The notes: generated by a model not told the origin, from the letters alone. A DNA stretch of 14,802 nt from Bacillota bacterium (GCA_023393125.1 JAEWMQ010000098.1:1-14802), one strand, 5' to 3'; numbered from the stretch's first letter, positions 7,577 through 14,377 are shown. Numbers and translations: made by a program.

Positions 7577-8251
7577 CTATAATTCCTCTTTAGTTACTTT
7601 AGGTCTACCACAAACAATAGGTAAATTACCATTTCTACAACGTAATTCATCTATTAATTTCTTTTCTTCACTATTATCTTTTAAAATAACTTTGTAATGT
7701 AATTCATACATACTACCTAAATTAGTTGTTTTCACTGTTTCTAAGCTTATCTTTTTTGTAAACTTTGTAAATAAATCATCAAATATATTAGTATAATCAA
7801 TATTTTCAGGGATAGTGATTTTAAGTTCTTTTTCTAAAGTTTTTTGCTCTCCAAACTTTGTCTTAGATAAAATAAGGAAGGTAACCCCTATAACTAGTGT
7901 CATTAATGCTGCAAAACTAACGAAACCTACACCAGTAGCAAGTCCAACTGCCATTGCAAACACAATATATGAAATATCCTTAGAATTACCTGGTACAGAA
8001 CGGAATCTTACTAAACTAAATGCACCTAAGACAGCGACACTGGTTCCTAGATTTCCATTAACCATTGTAATAATAGTTTGAATAAGCGCTGGTAAAATCA
8101 CTAACGATACAGTGAAATTCTTGGTATACTTACCATCCGACATATAAACTAAGGCAATAATTAATCCTAGTAAAAGTGCTGTTCCTGTACAAATTAAAGC
8201 TGTACCTACTTGATGTGCTCCTGTTGTTGTATCTAATATGCTTGTAAGCAT
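7577..8251 (-). CDS. DUF4956 membrane protein
   Basis: A 224-residue membrane protein of the DUF4956 family; function unknown. There are about four hydrophobic segments in residues 12-130 (starting VGTALICTGTALLLGLII; NFTVSLVILPALIQTIITM; the GLATGVGFVSFAALMTLVIG region). The family hallmark is the highly conserved stretch GAFSLVRFRSVPGNSKDISY in the middle, with paired Arg and a GNSKD turn. Residues about 135-224 are a soluble, probably cytoplasmic, domain with an alternating strand/helix pattern (KELKITIPENIDY, YELHYKVILKD), ending in a basic tail. The ATG at 8251 follows a strong GGAGG and lies inside the end of the VTC-type gene (19-nt overlap), so the two are translationally coupled. Pairing of DUF4956 with VTC-domain proteins is common in Firmicutes to my knowledge. 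A channel or exporter partner for the VTC enzyme is a reasonable inference but unproven. Confidence 0.87.
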   Translation of the reverse strand: MLTSILDTTTGAHQVGTALICTGTALLLGLIIALVYMSDGKYTKNFTVSLVILPALIQTIITMVNGNLGTSVAVLGAFSLVRFRSVPGNSKDISYIVFAMAVGLATGVGFVSFAALMTLVIGVTFLILSKTKFGEQKTLEKELKITIPENIDYTNIFDDLFTKFTKKISLETVKTTNLGSMYELHYKVILKDNSEEKKLIDELRCRNGNLPIVCGRPKVTKEEL

Positions 8252-8964
8252 TTTTGTTCCCTCCTGATTTCTAATAAATTTTGTTTATAGACATTACCAT
8301 ACTTTGAAAAAGATGTAGGATAAATTTCTAGGTCTGATAAAATATGCACTAACCATAATGGCATTGCTAAAGGTACTTTAATTTCCATTAAATACTGATT
8401 GCTATCTAAAAGATAATCTCCATAGTCTCCCTTACCTAAACTTAAATCGTCTTGTCTACTTCTAATCCGTTGGTCAAAAGTAATCCTAATATTAGAATCC
8501 TCCTTACCAAAATAAGCTGTGCGATCATAAGCTAAGTACACTTTGGGAATTGGCTTATAAAAGTTCATAAAATAGTCAATTTCCTTAAGTATTTGATTAT
8601 CCTTTTTGGGTTTAATTCCATTATTTAAATAGCGTTCTGTTTCTTCTAGAGTAAGTGACACTCTTCTTTTAAATACAACCCCTTTATACTTCTTCTTAAT
8701 CTCTATAAATACTTTATCCTTTTTATCAGGTCTACCATAACTTCTTACACGTAGCTTTTCTTTATACTTAGGTTTTTCTATAGAGTTACGAATAAGGTCA
8801 TAGGTGGGTGTATCATAATAAATGTTACAAATGGTATGAAGACCATATTCGTCCTTAGTCATGTAGGGTTCTATTGCCTTTAATAAGGCTTGATACTTAT
8901 CTTTGGTTAATAAATACTTCTTTTCTACACGCTCAAAAACATAATTGGTTTTTGCACTAGCCAT
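8233..8964 (-). CDS. VTC-domain (polyphosphate polymerase-like) protein
   Basis: A 243-residue soluble protein of the VTC family (PF09359), a triphosphate-tunnel fold whose yeast member Vtc4 makes polyphosphate from ATP. The tunnel residues are recognisable: FERVEKKY at 10-17, YYDTPTYDLIR at 49-59, the basic strand KEKLRVRSYG at 68-77, FIEIKKK at 86-92, FKRR at 98-101, YDRTAY at 146-151, RITFDQRIRSR at 160-170, LMEIKV at 192-197, and SKYGNVY near the end at 220-226. This set of Lys/Arg/Glu residues fits nucleotide/phosphate binding with a divalent metal. It has no SPX domain and no membrane segments, unlike yeast Vtc4, so any membrane link must come from the DUF4956 partner. Start ATG has GGAAGGAA about 5 nt upstream. 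Catalysis is inferred; the bacterial proteins of this operon type are poorly characterised. Confidence 0.87.
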   Translation of the reverse strand: MASAKTNYVFERVEKKYLLTKDKYQALLKAIEPYMTKDEYGLHTICNIYYDTPTYDLIRNSIEKPKYKEKLRVRSYGRPDKKDKVFIEIKKKYKGVVFKRRVSLTLEETERYLNNGIKPKKDNQILKEIDYFMNFYKPIPKVYLAYDRTAYFGKEDSNIRITFDQRIRSRQDDLSLGKGDYGDYLLDSNQYLMEIKVPLAMPLWLVHILSDLEIYPTSFSKYGNVYKQNLLEIRREQKCLQAY

Positions 8965-9044
8965 TGTATTTCCTTCCTTTCTTACTTTTTCCAGCTTATT
9001 ATCTTTACAACGTTTTAAGTACCTAACTTGCTGATTATGTAATG

Positions 9045-9099
9045 AGTATACTAGCCATTCCTTAAATTAATCTTAAAGGTTTTAAAAAGTTTTTTAAGG
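9045..9099 (-). promoter_or_regulatory. Candidate regulated promoter of the VTC/DUF4956/lipoprotein operon
   Basis: The minus strand has TATACT (9050-9045) with no usable -35. On the plus strand two similar sites, TTAAAGGTTTT (9074-9084) and TTTAAGGTTAT (9093-9103), lie about 20 bp apart, and a CCTTAA occurs at 9059-9064. A missing -35 with direct repeats just upstream is typical of activator-dependent promoters, for example those of OmpR-type response regulators. The regulator is not in the window. The region is A/T-rich, so chance repeats are possible. Confidence 0.35.
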
Positions 9100-9160
9100 T
9101 TATTTTCAATTTATGTTATCCCTTAGATTTCACCCTCTATTATGGTAAAACTTAAAACAT

Positions 9161-9212
9161 AAAAATCCCCGCTACTTAAAAGTGTTTATACTCATAAGTA
9201 GCGAGGATTTTT
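9161..9212 (-). terminator. Terminator of the GntR-ABC operon
   Basis: Arms 9161-9177 and 9196-9212 pair over 17 bp with one mismatch (AAAAATCC.CGCTACTT). Read on the minus strand the hairpin ends in a run of five T. It overlaps the last two bases of the ATPase stop codon. Confidence 0.88.
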
Positions 9213-9930
9213 AATTTAATATAGGCAAGGTGGCATTCCTAGTATCATAGTTGTACATTTCTAGCATTGCATCTGCTAAAGTTTTGCCCTCTATCCTTAG
9301 GTCATCTAGTACTGCACTTCCTTGAATCCTACCAAAAGAAAGGAAAATAGCGCGGTCTAAAACATTTTCTATTTCATCTATTAAATGCGTAGCAATGAGA
9401 ATCGTTTGATTTTCCTGAAAGGTAGAAATAAGTAACTTGAGAAAAGTCTTTCTCGTCATTAAATCCTTCCCGAGAAAGGGTTCATCCATTAATATGTATT
9501 TAGTGTTTTTTGATAAACCTGCACAGGTTTCTAGCTTTGCTTTTTGTCCCTTAGAAAATTTTCTAATAGGTACATCTAGTTTAAGCTCAAAAAATTGTAT
9601 CAGTTGTAAATATCTTTCTAAATTAAACTTTTCAAAAAAGGTAGCTAGAAAAGTGCCATATTCTCTTGAGGTCATATTAGGAAAATAGCTACCTTCCTCC
9701 GAAATAAATGCCATATCATGATACATTTCACCTGGCTTTTTACCATCTACTAGAATCTCACCTTCATAAGTTTCGCCTAAACCCATAATGCTTTTTAGTA
9801 AAGTCGTTTTTCCTGAACCATTTCTTCCTAAGATGCCTATGATTTCTCCCTCTTCTAAATTCAAACTAACATCCATCAATCCTACTTCTTTAATCCCATA
9901 GTATTTTGTAACATTCTTAATCTCAATCAT
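9211..9930 (-). CDS. ABC transporter ATP-binding protein (YtrB/EcsA-like)
   Basis: A 239-residue cytoplasmic ATPase that should power the permease encoded in the same operon. Walker A is GRNGSGKT at 35-42, the signature is FSKGQKAKL at 125-133 (a variant of LSGGQ), Walker B is YILMDEP at 145-151, the D-loop is LGKD at 153-156 and the switch His is H182. The Q-loop Gln is not in its usual place: the region reads AFISEEGSYFPNMTSREY, as in many exporters and YtrB-like ATPases in which Glu stands there. All catalytic residues are present. Start ATG at 9930 follows AGAGGTGAT, a binding site that overlaps the stop codon of the preceding gene (2-bp gap). Its substrate is unknown; GntR/YtrA-linked ABC operons are often induced by wall-active compounds, which is family knowledge, not something shown here. 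Confidence 0.92.
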   Translation of the reverse strand: MIEIKNVTKYYGIKEVGLMDVSLNLEEGEIIGILGRNGSGKTTLLKSIMGLGETYEGEILVDGKKPGEMYHDMAFISEEGSYFPNMTSREYGTFLATFFEKFNLERYLQLIQFFELKLDVPIRKFSKGQKAKLETCAGLSKNTKYILMDEPFLGKDLMTRKTFLKLLISTFQENQTILIATHLIDEIENVLDRAIFLSFGRIQGSAVLDDLRIEGKTLADAMLEMYNYDTRNATLPILN

Positions 9931-9932
9931 AC

Positions 9933-11570
9933 CTAATCACCTCTCTTTGTAACCTTAAGTAATCGCTCTAATAAATAGCGTTTAGGTAAACCCTCTGTTT
10001 GCCTACTCTCATAAATCCTATCTTCTGCAACCGTTGTTTCTAAATATCCTTTATAGGATAAAGTATCATTCTCATAGACAGATAAAAAAACACGAGGCGA
10101 ATAAACCATTATAGATTCATTCTTTGCTACTAAATTTCTTAAATAAGTCATATAGCTTGCAGCTGTAAAATCGTCTTCTTTAAAACTACCTATTTGCAAT
10201 TTAGAGTAAAATGTCTTTGATTTAGTCCTTGAGTCCTCTTCAAACACAAATATTTTTCCGTCTACTGTGGTCATATAAATAGGACTAAAAAGTTCATTAC
10301 TACTGGGTGTATACTCTGTTCTTGGAGTCGCTTCTATTTTTCCTAATTCATTTACTTCTATGCCAAACAAGCTCACTACTTTACCTTTCATTGCAGATTG
10401 CTTTGGTCTAAGCATGAGTGTTAAACGATTTTCTTCACTACAAGCTTCATAAGCCGTATCATAGATTAAATCTTCATATTCACCTAAATAATATGTATCA
10501 AGAAGATGCCCTTCTGTAGAATAGCTTTTTAAAGTCAGTTTCTTTCCTTCTAATAAGATTAAAATTAACTGTTCATTAACGGCTTCAAGTCCTAATATTT
10601 GCTTGTCTTGCTCCTCAAGATTAATATCACATATTTTTACGCCTTCTCCTTTCGGCATTAATAAATCTCTATAGTTAGCTACCTCACTACCATAGGTTGC
10701 ATAAGCATATGGATACTCATAAAAACTATTGATACAATAAATCCCACTACCACCTGTATATGCTTTGCCTACAATAGGAGTAAAATAAAACTTATCCTTT
10801 AAAACCACCAAACCTTGTTGTTGTTTTCCCATTCCCTCTCGATCTAGTCCCACTTCAGAGCTTTCATAGTTTTGAGCATAGCAAATTCCTTTTTCATCTT
10901 GTTTTTTCAACTCATATTCTGTAAATCGAATAGATGGTTCACCTGTCTTTACGCGAAGTTCTGTTTCAATCAAAAACGCCCTGTCTCCATAAAAATAACT
11001 AGCTTCATTCTCCTGATGACTACTCCCATTAATACCGATATAAACCTTTACTTCATCTGTAGTCCCTCTTCGTTTAATACGCTGAGTTTCTTGAGTTTCA
11101 CCTAACCCATATTGATATGAAGATCTCCAATCGGAAGTATCGTCCCCTTCTTTCCATTCCATTTCTTCTATTTTATAAACTGCAGTTGGCCTATAGAGTA
11201 ATCTTGCTTCTAAATCGTATGTATGTCCTAACGCATTTTTTAACTCATTATCTCTAGACTTTCTTTCCTGCCTTTCATTAAGCAAACGTCTATCTGCTGT
11301 CTTTATCTCTCTATTTGTATCATTGGTTAAATAGGCTGTTTGTTGCTTCCATTTTTCTTTTTCTAATGTAAAGTAGGTCATATGAGTCTGATTATCAGTA
11401 ACTGCACCTGATAACACTACATCTTCTAAGGCCTTAGGATCCCCTTCTAGCTTCTCAAGTGTCACAACTGGGCTAGTAGATAACTTTATAAACAATGCAC
11501 TACTTCCTATAAGTACAACGAATATTAAAATCCCTGCTACTAGTAACGGATATTTTTTCATATACTTCAT
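9933..11570 (-). CDS. Unknown 545-residue membrane-anchored protein in an ABC operon
   Basis: I do not recognise this family. Residues about 8-29 (LLVAGILIFVVLIGSSALFI) are a single N-terminal membrane helix after MKYMKK, so the remaining ~515 residues should be extracellular. The outer part is rich in aromatic, Glu and Lys residues and has many short beta-strand-like stretches with recurring YxxGE/FxxxEDS turns (for example LLDTYYLGEYEDLIYDTAYE and GKIFVFEED), suggesting a beta-propeller-like or all-beta domain; this is by eye only. It has four scattered cysteines and no lipobox. Start ATG has GGGAGGGAA about 5 nt upstream. It lies 14 bp after the permease gene and 2 bp before the ATPase gene, so it is co-expressed with them and may be an extracytoplasmic partner or sensor of that transporter. 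Confidence 0.85.
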   Translation of the reverse strand: MKYMKKYPLLVAGILIFVVLIGSSALFIKLSTSPVVTLEKLEGDPKALEDVVLSGAVTDNQTHMTYFTLEKEKWKQQTAYLTNDTNREIKTADRRLLNERQERKSRDNELKNALGHTYDLEARLLYRPTAVYKIEEMEWKEGDDTSDWRSSYQYGLGETQETQRIKRRGTTDEVKVYIGINGSSHQENEASYFYGDRAFLIETELRVKTGEPSIRFTEYELKKQDEKGICYAQNYESSEVGLDREGMGKQQQGLVVLKDKFYFTPIVGKAYTGGSGIYCINSFYEYPYAYATYGSEVANYRDLLMPKGEGVKICDINLEEQDKQILGLEAVNEQLILILLEGKKLTLKSYSTEGHLLDTYYLGEYEDLIYDTAYEACSEENRLTLMLRPKQSAMKGKVVSLFGIEVNELGKIEATPRTEYTPSSNELFSPIYMTTVDGKIFVFEEDSRTKSKTFYSKLQIGSFKEDDFTAASYMTYLRNLVAKNESIMVYSPRVFLSVYENDTLSYKGYLETTVAEDRIYESRQTEGLPKRYLLERLLKVTKRGD

Positions 11571-11584
11571 CTCGCTTCCCTCCC

Positions 11585-12379
11585 CTATGCGTTAGCACCC
11601 TTTTTAAGTAACTTTAAACTAAAAAATAAGTTCCAAGTAGTCGTACATAGAAGACCTATGACCTGCCACCACAAAATATCTCTAACCGGTTCCTCTAATC
11701 TTGCTAATATAATTAAAATAATCATCAATATATTGATTCCAATAGGAAGTAACCAACGTGGCACTCTATAACTCCACATACTTAACGCGCCATAAAAAGA
11801 GCTAATTACTAAAGAGAGGAGCATCACTAAGTTAAGCCCTAACAAAGAACTACTAAAAGGAATAACCAAACGTAAAAATGATGAACGTACTAGTGTTAAA
11901 AACAACCCATTAGTAGCATGGCACGTTGTCAACTTTACATAAGGGATTTCCGCATAAACCAAGGTATATTCATAAGAAAGAGGAATATGAAATAGTAGGT
12001 ATCCTATTATAAGGCTTACTAATTGGGCTGCAATAATCATCAAAAAGTAAATTCCCACTACTACTAATTTAGAAAAATAAATAAATGATCTATCTATAGG
12101 CAAAGTCATTAGCGTATAGATACTCTTACTCCTAAAATAGTTAAAAAACCACATACTTATACCTATTCCTAGTGTAAACATAACTGCTATACCAAAAATA
12201 GCACTACACCCTGATTTCTCAATTAAAATTTCAAATGGAATATACCCACTATTTAATTCCTTTGCCGTAATTCCTAGCAACGTTAATTGAAGTATGAGCA
12301 TACCTAATACAATAGCCAACATAGCCTTATAAGTTGTTTTAAAATCTTGACTCGCCAACATATAAAACTTTTTCCACAT
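11585..12379 (-). CDS. ABC-2-type permease of the GntR-ABC operon
   Basis: A 264-residue integral membrane protein with about six hydrophobic helices (residues near 19-38, 58-83, 104-130, 170-198, 210-227 and 235-257). The segment YFRSKSIYTLMTLPIDRSFI between helices 2 and 3 resembles the conserved cytoplasmic loop of ABC-2 permeases (tLPI.R..iy.sK), which contacts the ATPase. I start it at the ATG at 12379 (MWKKFYML) because GGGGGAG lies 5 nt upstream. A longer frame could begin at a TTG at 12409, but that has no binding site, would overlap the GntR gene, and its extra residues are simply the binding site translated. The 264-residue protein begins 14 bp after the regulator stop. With only one permease gene, the transporter is probably a homodimer, or the 545-residue protein contributes. 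Confidence 0.85.
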   Translation of the reverse strand: MWKKFYMLASQDFKTTYKAMLAIVLGMLILQLTLLGITAKELNSGYIPFEILIEKSGCSAIFGIAVMFTLGIGISMWFFNYFRSKSIYTLMTLPIDRSFIYFSKLVVVGIYFLMIIAAQLVSLIIGYLLFHIPLSYEYTLVYAEIPYVKLTTCHATNGLFLTLVRSSFLRLVIPFSSSLLGLNLVMLLSLVISSFYGALSMWSYRVPRWLLPIGINILMIILIILARLEEPVRDILWWQVIGLLCTTTWNLFFSLKLLKKGANA

Positions 12380-12393
12380 TTTTTCTCCCCCTT

Positions 12394-12768
12394 TTAGCTT
12401 TCTCCCCAAAATTGATTTAATAAATGATGCGTTTGTGATAAGTCTAATTGAATTGCTTTAGCTGAAGCAATGAAGTTTTTAATCATATCCTCTGTAAGTT
12501 CTGTAGTAATACGCCTTTTAAGCTCTTGATTTAATTGAATAACGCTACCTTGATTGGGCTTTGTTATAATAAATCCTTCTTCTTCCATAAGTTTAAATGC
12601 CTTTTGTACTGTATTAGGATTAATATCTAACAACATGGCCATCTCCCTTCTAGAAGGTAAAGGGCTACCATCTACTACTTCACCTAATATGATCTTTTGC
12701 TTGATGTAAAGAACGATTTGAATATATACTGGTGACTTTTGATCTAACTTTAAGTCTTTAAAATCCAC
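12394..12768 (-). CDS. GntR-family regulator, YtrA subfamily
   Basis: A 124-residue one-component transcription factor. The N-terminal winged helix-turn-helix spans about residues 5-72: DQKSPVYIQIVLYIKQKI, then LPSRREMAMLLDINPNTVQK as the DNA-reading part and a wing GFIITKPNQGSV. The short helical tail (about 50 residues, EELTEDMIKNFIASA-like) is the YtrA-type effector/dimer domain, not the long FadR or HutC type. I start it at the GTG at 12768 because a perfect GGAGGTGA lies 5 nt upstream. A longer frame from a GTG at 12807 would put that site inside the coding region and overlap an operator. It heads the ABC operon and should repress it, and two matching palindromes lie at its promoter. The inducer is unknown; YtrA homologues respond to wall-targeting antibiotics in Bacillus subtilis. 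Confidence 0.88.
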   Translation of the reverse strand: MDFKDLKLDQKSPVYIQIVLYIKQKIILGEVVDGSPLPSRREMAMLLDINPNTVQKAFKLMEEEGFIITKPNQGSVIQLNQELKRRITTELTEDMIKNFIASAKAIQLDLSQTHHLLNQFWGES

Positions 12769-12785
12769 TTGCTTCACCTCCACAA

Positions 12786-12807
12786 GTGTATTACTACCGT
12801 AGTACAC
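12786..12807 (-). promoter_or_regulatory. Operator O1 of the GntR-ABC operon
   Basis: The plus strand reads GTGTATTAC-TACC-GTAGTACAC, a 22-bp dyad with 8 of 11 pairs matching. It lies in the leader between the transcription start and the binding site at 12774-12781. It shares 16 of 22 bases with O2, 30 bp away (three helical turns). GTGTA...TACAC dyads are typical of GntR-family sites. Confidence 0.75.
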
Positions 12808-12810
12808 CTT

Positions 12811-12842
12811 TTAAAGTGTATTATATCCATAACACACTTTAA
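12811..12842 (-). promoter_or_regulatory. Operator O2 of the GntR-ABC operon
   Basis: A 32-bp dyad with perfect 9-bp arms, TTAAAGTGT and ACACTTTAA, and 13 of 16 pairs matched overall. Its 22-bp core starts GTGTATTA like O1. It covers the -10 and the whole spacer of the promoter, so a bound repressor would block RNA polymerase. Confidence 0.8.
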
Positions 12843-12848
12843 TTGCAA
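12820..12848 (-). promoter_or_regulatory. Promoter of the GntR-ABC operon
   Basis: On the minus strand TTGCAA (12848-12843) and a perfect TATAAT (12825-12820) are 17 bp apart. The -10 sits within operator O2, which implies autorepression of the whole operon. Confidence 0.78.
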
Positions 12849-12876
12849 TATATTTCTGATTATTTCAAAAATAAAA

Positions 12877-12912
12877 AAAGACATATTGCTCTTTTTTCTG
12901 CAATATGCCTTT
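12877..12912 (-). terminator. Terminator after the PadR operon
   Basis: Arms 12877-12889 and 12900-12912 (GCATATTGC / GCAATATG.C) pair over 13 bp with one mismatch, followed on the minus strand by a T-rich tail. It lies 35 bp past the stop of the last PadR-operon gene and just upstream of the GntR promoter. Confidence 0.82.
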
Positions 12913-12946
12913 GATTAATCATTATTGGATATTTATTGCTTTAAAA

Positions 12947-13354
12947 TTAAACCTTGTTCCTAAATTCATCACTAACTAACCACATTTTCCCTTCTTCCAT
13001 GTCTATGCCAAAGTAAAGTTGTCCGTTTTCTAATATATTTGCTTTTTTAATCGCTTTGCGAATATACCATAGACTCTTCTTATCACTTGCTATTGCAAGT
13101 TTGATGATTTTAGGACTTAAACGCTCAATATGGTCTACAACCTTTTCTAGCATCAATTTAGATATGCTTGTTCCGTAAAAATCAATTAAAATCCTTCTCT
13201 TTTCTGGTGAATTCAAAATAAACCCTTCTTCTCTGTCCATCATAGAAAATAAGGCTTCCATGTCATCATAATAGCTTCCATAATGTATTCCATGAAAATA
13301 TCCGCCCTTATGATAATATGGACTTAAAGCATTACTTGGAGATTTCATTAGCAT
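12947..13354 (-). CDS. Small STAS/SpoIIAA-like protein, paralogue of its neighbour
   Basis: A 135-residue protein with no membrane segment. Residues about 53-128 alternate strand and helix (RRILIDFYG, LMLEKVVDHIERL, IIKLAIASD, and a final LYFGIDMEEGKMWLV), which resembles the STAS/SpoIIAA-like fold including its usual D.E.(A/G)K.WL ending. The same stretch aligns with almost no gaps to the C-terminal half of the protein encoded just upstream (131 aa), so the two are tandem paralogues by ancient duplication. The N-terminus has a His/Tyr-rich patch with H15, H21 and H24 (YYHKGGYFHGIHYG). Start ATG at 13354 has AAAGGTGAT upstream, and it lies 18 bp after the previous gene. It is the last gene of the PadR operon. 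The domain name is a fold-level guess. Confidence 0.75.
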   Translation of the reverse strand: MLMKSPSNALSPYYHKGGYFHGIHYGSYYDDMEALFSMMDREEGFILNSPEKRRILIDFYGTSISKLMLEKVVDHIERLSPKIIKLAIASDKKSLWYIRKAIKKANILENGQLYFGIDMEEGKMWLVSDEFRNKV

Positions 13355-13372
13355 AACATCACCTTTGACTTG

Positions 13373-13768
13373 TTATACAAGCCACCCTTTCGCTAATTCT
13401 GCATCTAAAAAATAAGCTCTCGAAATTCTATTTTTTCCTATCGTCTGTTTTAAGATATACTTAAATCTCCATTTACTTATCCCACGCAATCCAATGAACG
13501 CAATTTTATAAATATGTTCTTGAAAACGTCCAATGCTTTCGGCTATCATTTTCATTGTCAATTGATTTAACACATTTTCATCTAAGTTATACCATATCCT
13601 CATTTTAGAATGAATAGGCTTACTTGAAATTTCTACTTCAATTTGATTTAAACGATTAACTAAAGCCTCTGTATTTGCCTTATATCCATCTAGATGACAA
13701 CAATGTATTTCACAGTTATGATATGATAAAACAAGTATAGGATGTCGAGCTCCTAATCCCCACATCAT
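13373..13768 (-). CDS. Small STAS/SpoIIAA-like protein with Cys/His cluster
   Basis: A 131-residue soluble protein. The C-terminal half (about residues 55-131) alternates strand and helix, MRIWYNLD, LTMKMIAESIGRF, IYKIAFIGL, and ends AYFLDAELAKGWLV, a pattern like STAS/SpoIIAA-like proteins (STAS/SEC14 type). It aligns nearly gap-free with the next gene's product. The N-terminal part carries a dense Cys/His cluster, H17, C19, H22, C23, C24 and H25 (YHNCEIHCCHLDGY), possible metal ligands. Start ATG at 13768 overlaps the PadR stop (ATGA, 4 nt), and its binding site GGAGAG lies in the last codons of the PadR gene, so the pair is translationally coupled. Function is unknown; tight coupling suggests it is the target, partner or output of the PadR regulator. 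Confidence 0.78.
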   Translation of the reverse strand: MMWGLGARHPILVLSYHNCEIHCCHLDGYKANTEALVNRLNQIEVEISSKPIHSKMRIWYNLDENVLNQLTMKMIAESIGRFQEHIYKIAFIGLRGISKWRFKYILKQTIGKNRISRAYFLDAELAKGWLV

Positions 13769-14313
13769 TCCATCTCTCCTTTAATTAATTCAGATAGTTG
13801 TATTTGACTCCGAACATGACGGCACCATTGAATTGTTTCCTGTGTTATACAAATGCCATAGTAAAGAGTAGATAATTTATAGTAAAAGCAATCCTTATTT
13901 TCTATCTTATCAAAATCCTTTTCTAATGCTTGAAGCTTATGTAGGTAATTGATGTTGTTTATTTCATGCTCCAGTAATTGATGTTCACGGATTTCTGGTG
14001 GCAATTTATCAAAAAAATATACTTTAGCTAAATGAGTGTTTGTTCCATCAAATATATTCATAGGTGCTGAAAGCCACTCAAAAAAATGCTTCTCCCCCTC
14101 TTCTGTGATATGATAAAATATTTTCCGTCTACCCCCTTGAGGTTGTTCGTAAGTAATTAAGTGCCCATTTTTAGTTAGCTTTTTCAACGCAGGATACAAA
14201 CTACCAAAACTAGCCTTATAGAAAATGCCAATACCATTTTCTATAAACTTTTTTATGTCATAGCCTGTTAGATCATCTTCTAATACCATACCTAAAATAA
14301 TAGATTCGAGCAT
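13765..14313 (-). CDS. PadR-family transcriptional regulator
   Basis: A 182-residue one-component regulator. Residues 1-80 are the PadR winged helix: MLESIILGMVLEDDLTGYDI, then FGSLYPALKKLTKNGHLITY as the recognition region and the wing GGRRKIFYHITEEGEKHF. Residues about 95-180 are a helical C-terminal domain of the Vir_act_alpha_C type, used for dimerisation (LEHEINNINYLHKLQALEKD). I start it at the ATG at 14313, 8 nt after GGAGG. A longer frame from a GTG at 14322 would start inside that binding site. A perfect palindrome lies over the transcription start, so it probably represses itself and the two small genes behind it, which overlap or follow closely. Subfamily 1/2 status and ligand cannot be read from sequence. 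Confidence 0.92.
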   Translation of the reverse strand: MLESIILGMVLEDDLTGYDIKKFIENGIGIFYKASFGSLYPALKKLTKNGHLITYEQPQGGRRKIFYHITEEGEKHFFEWLSAPMNIFDGTNTHLAKVYFFDKLPPEIREHQLLEHEINNINYLHKLQALEKDFDKIENKDCFYYKLSTLYYGICITQETIQWCRHVRSQIQLSELIKGEME

Positions 14314-14330
14314 ATTAATCACCTCCGTTA

Positions 14331-14351
14331 AATATATCGCATAGATATATT
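14331..14351 (-). promoter_or_regulatory. Probable PadR operator
   Basis: Perfect 8-bp arms, AATATATC and GATATATT, with a 5-bp spacer gcata. It begins at the downstream edge of the -10 and covers the likely transcription start. PadR proteins bind such AT-rich dyads, though the best-known ones use ATGT-N8-ACAT. Confidence 0.65.
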
Positions 14352-14377
14352 ATAACTCAATGATTTAATTTTTTCAA
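14349..14377 (-). promoter_or_regulatory. Promoter of the PadR operon
   Basis: On the minus strand TTGAAA (14377-14372) and TATAAT (14354-14349) are 17 bp apart, a near-consensus sigma-A promoter. The -10 abuts the palindrome at 14331-14351, arguing for autorepression. Confidence 0.78.
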
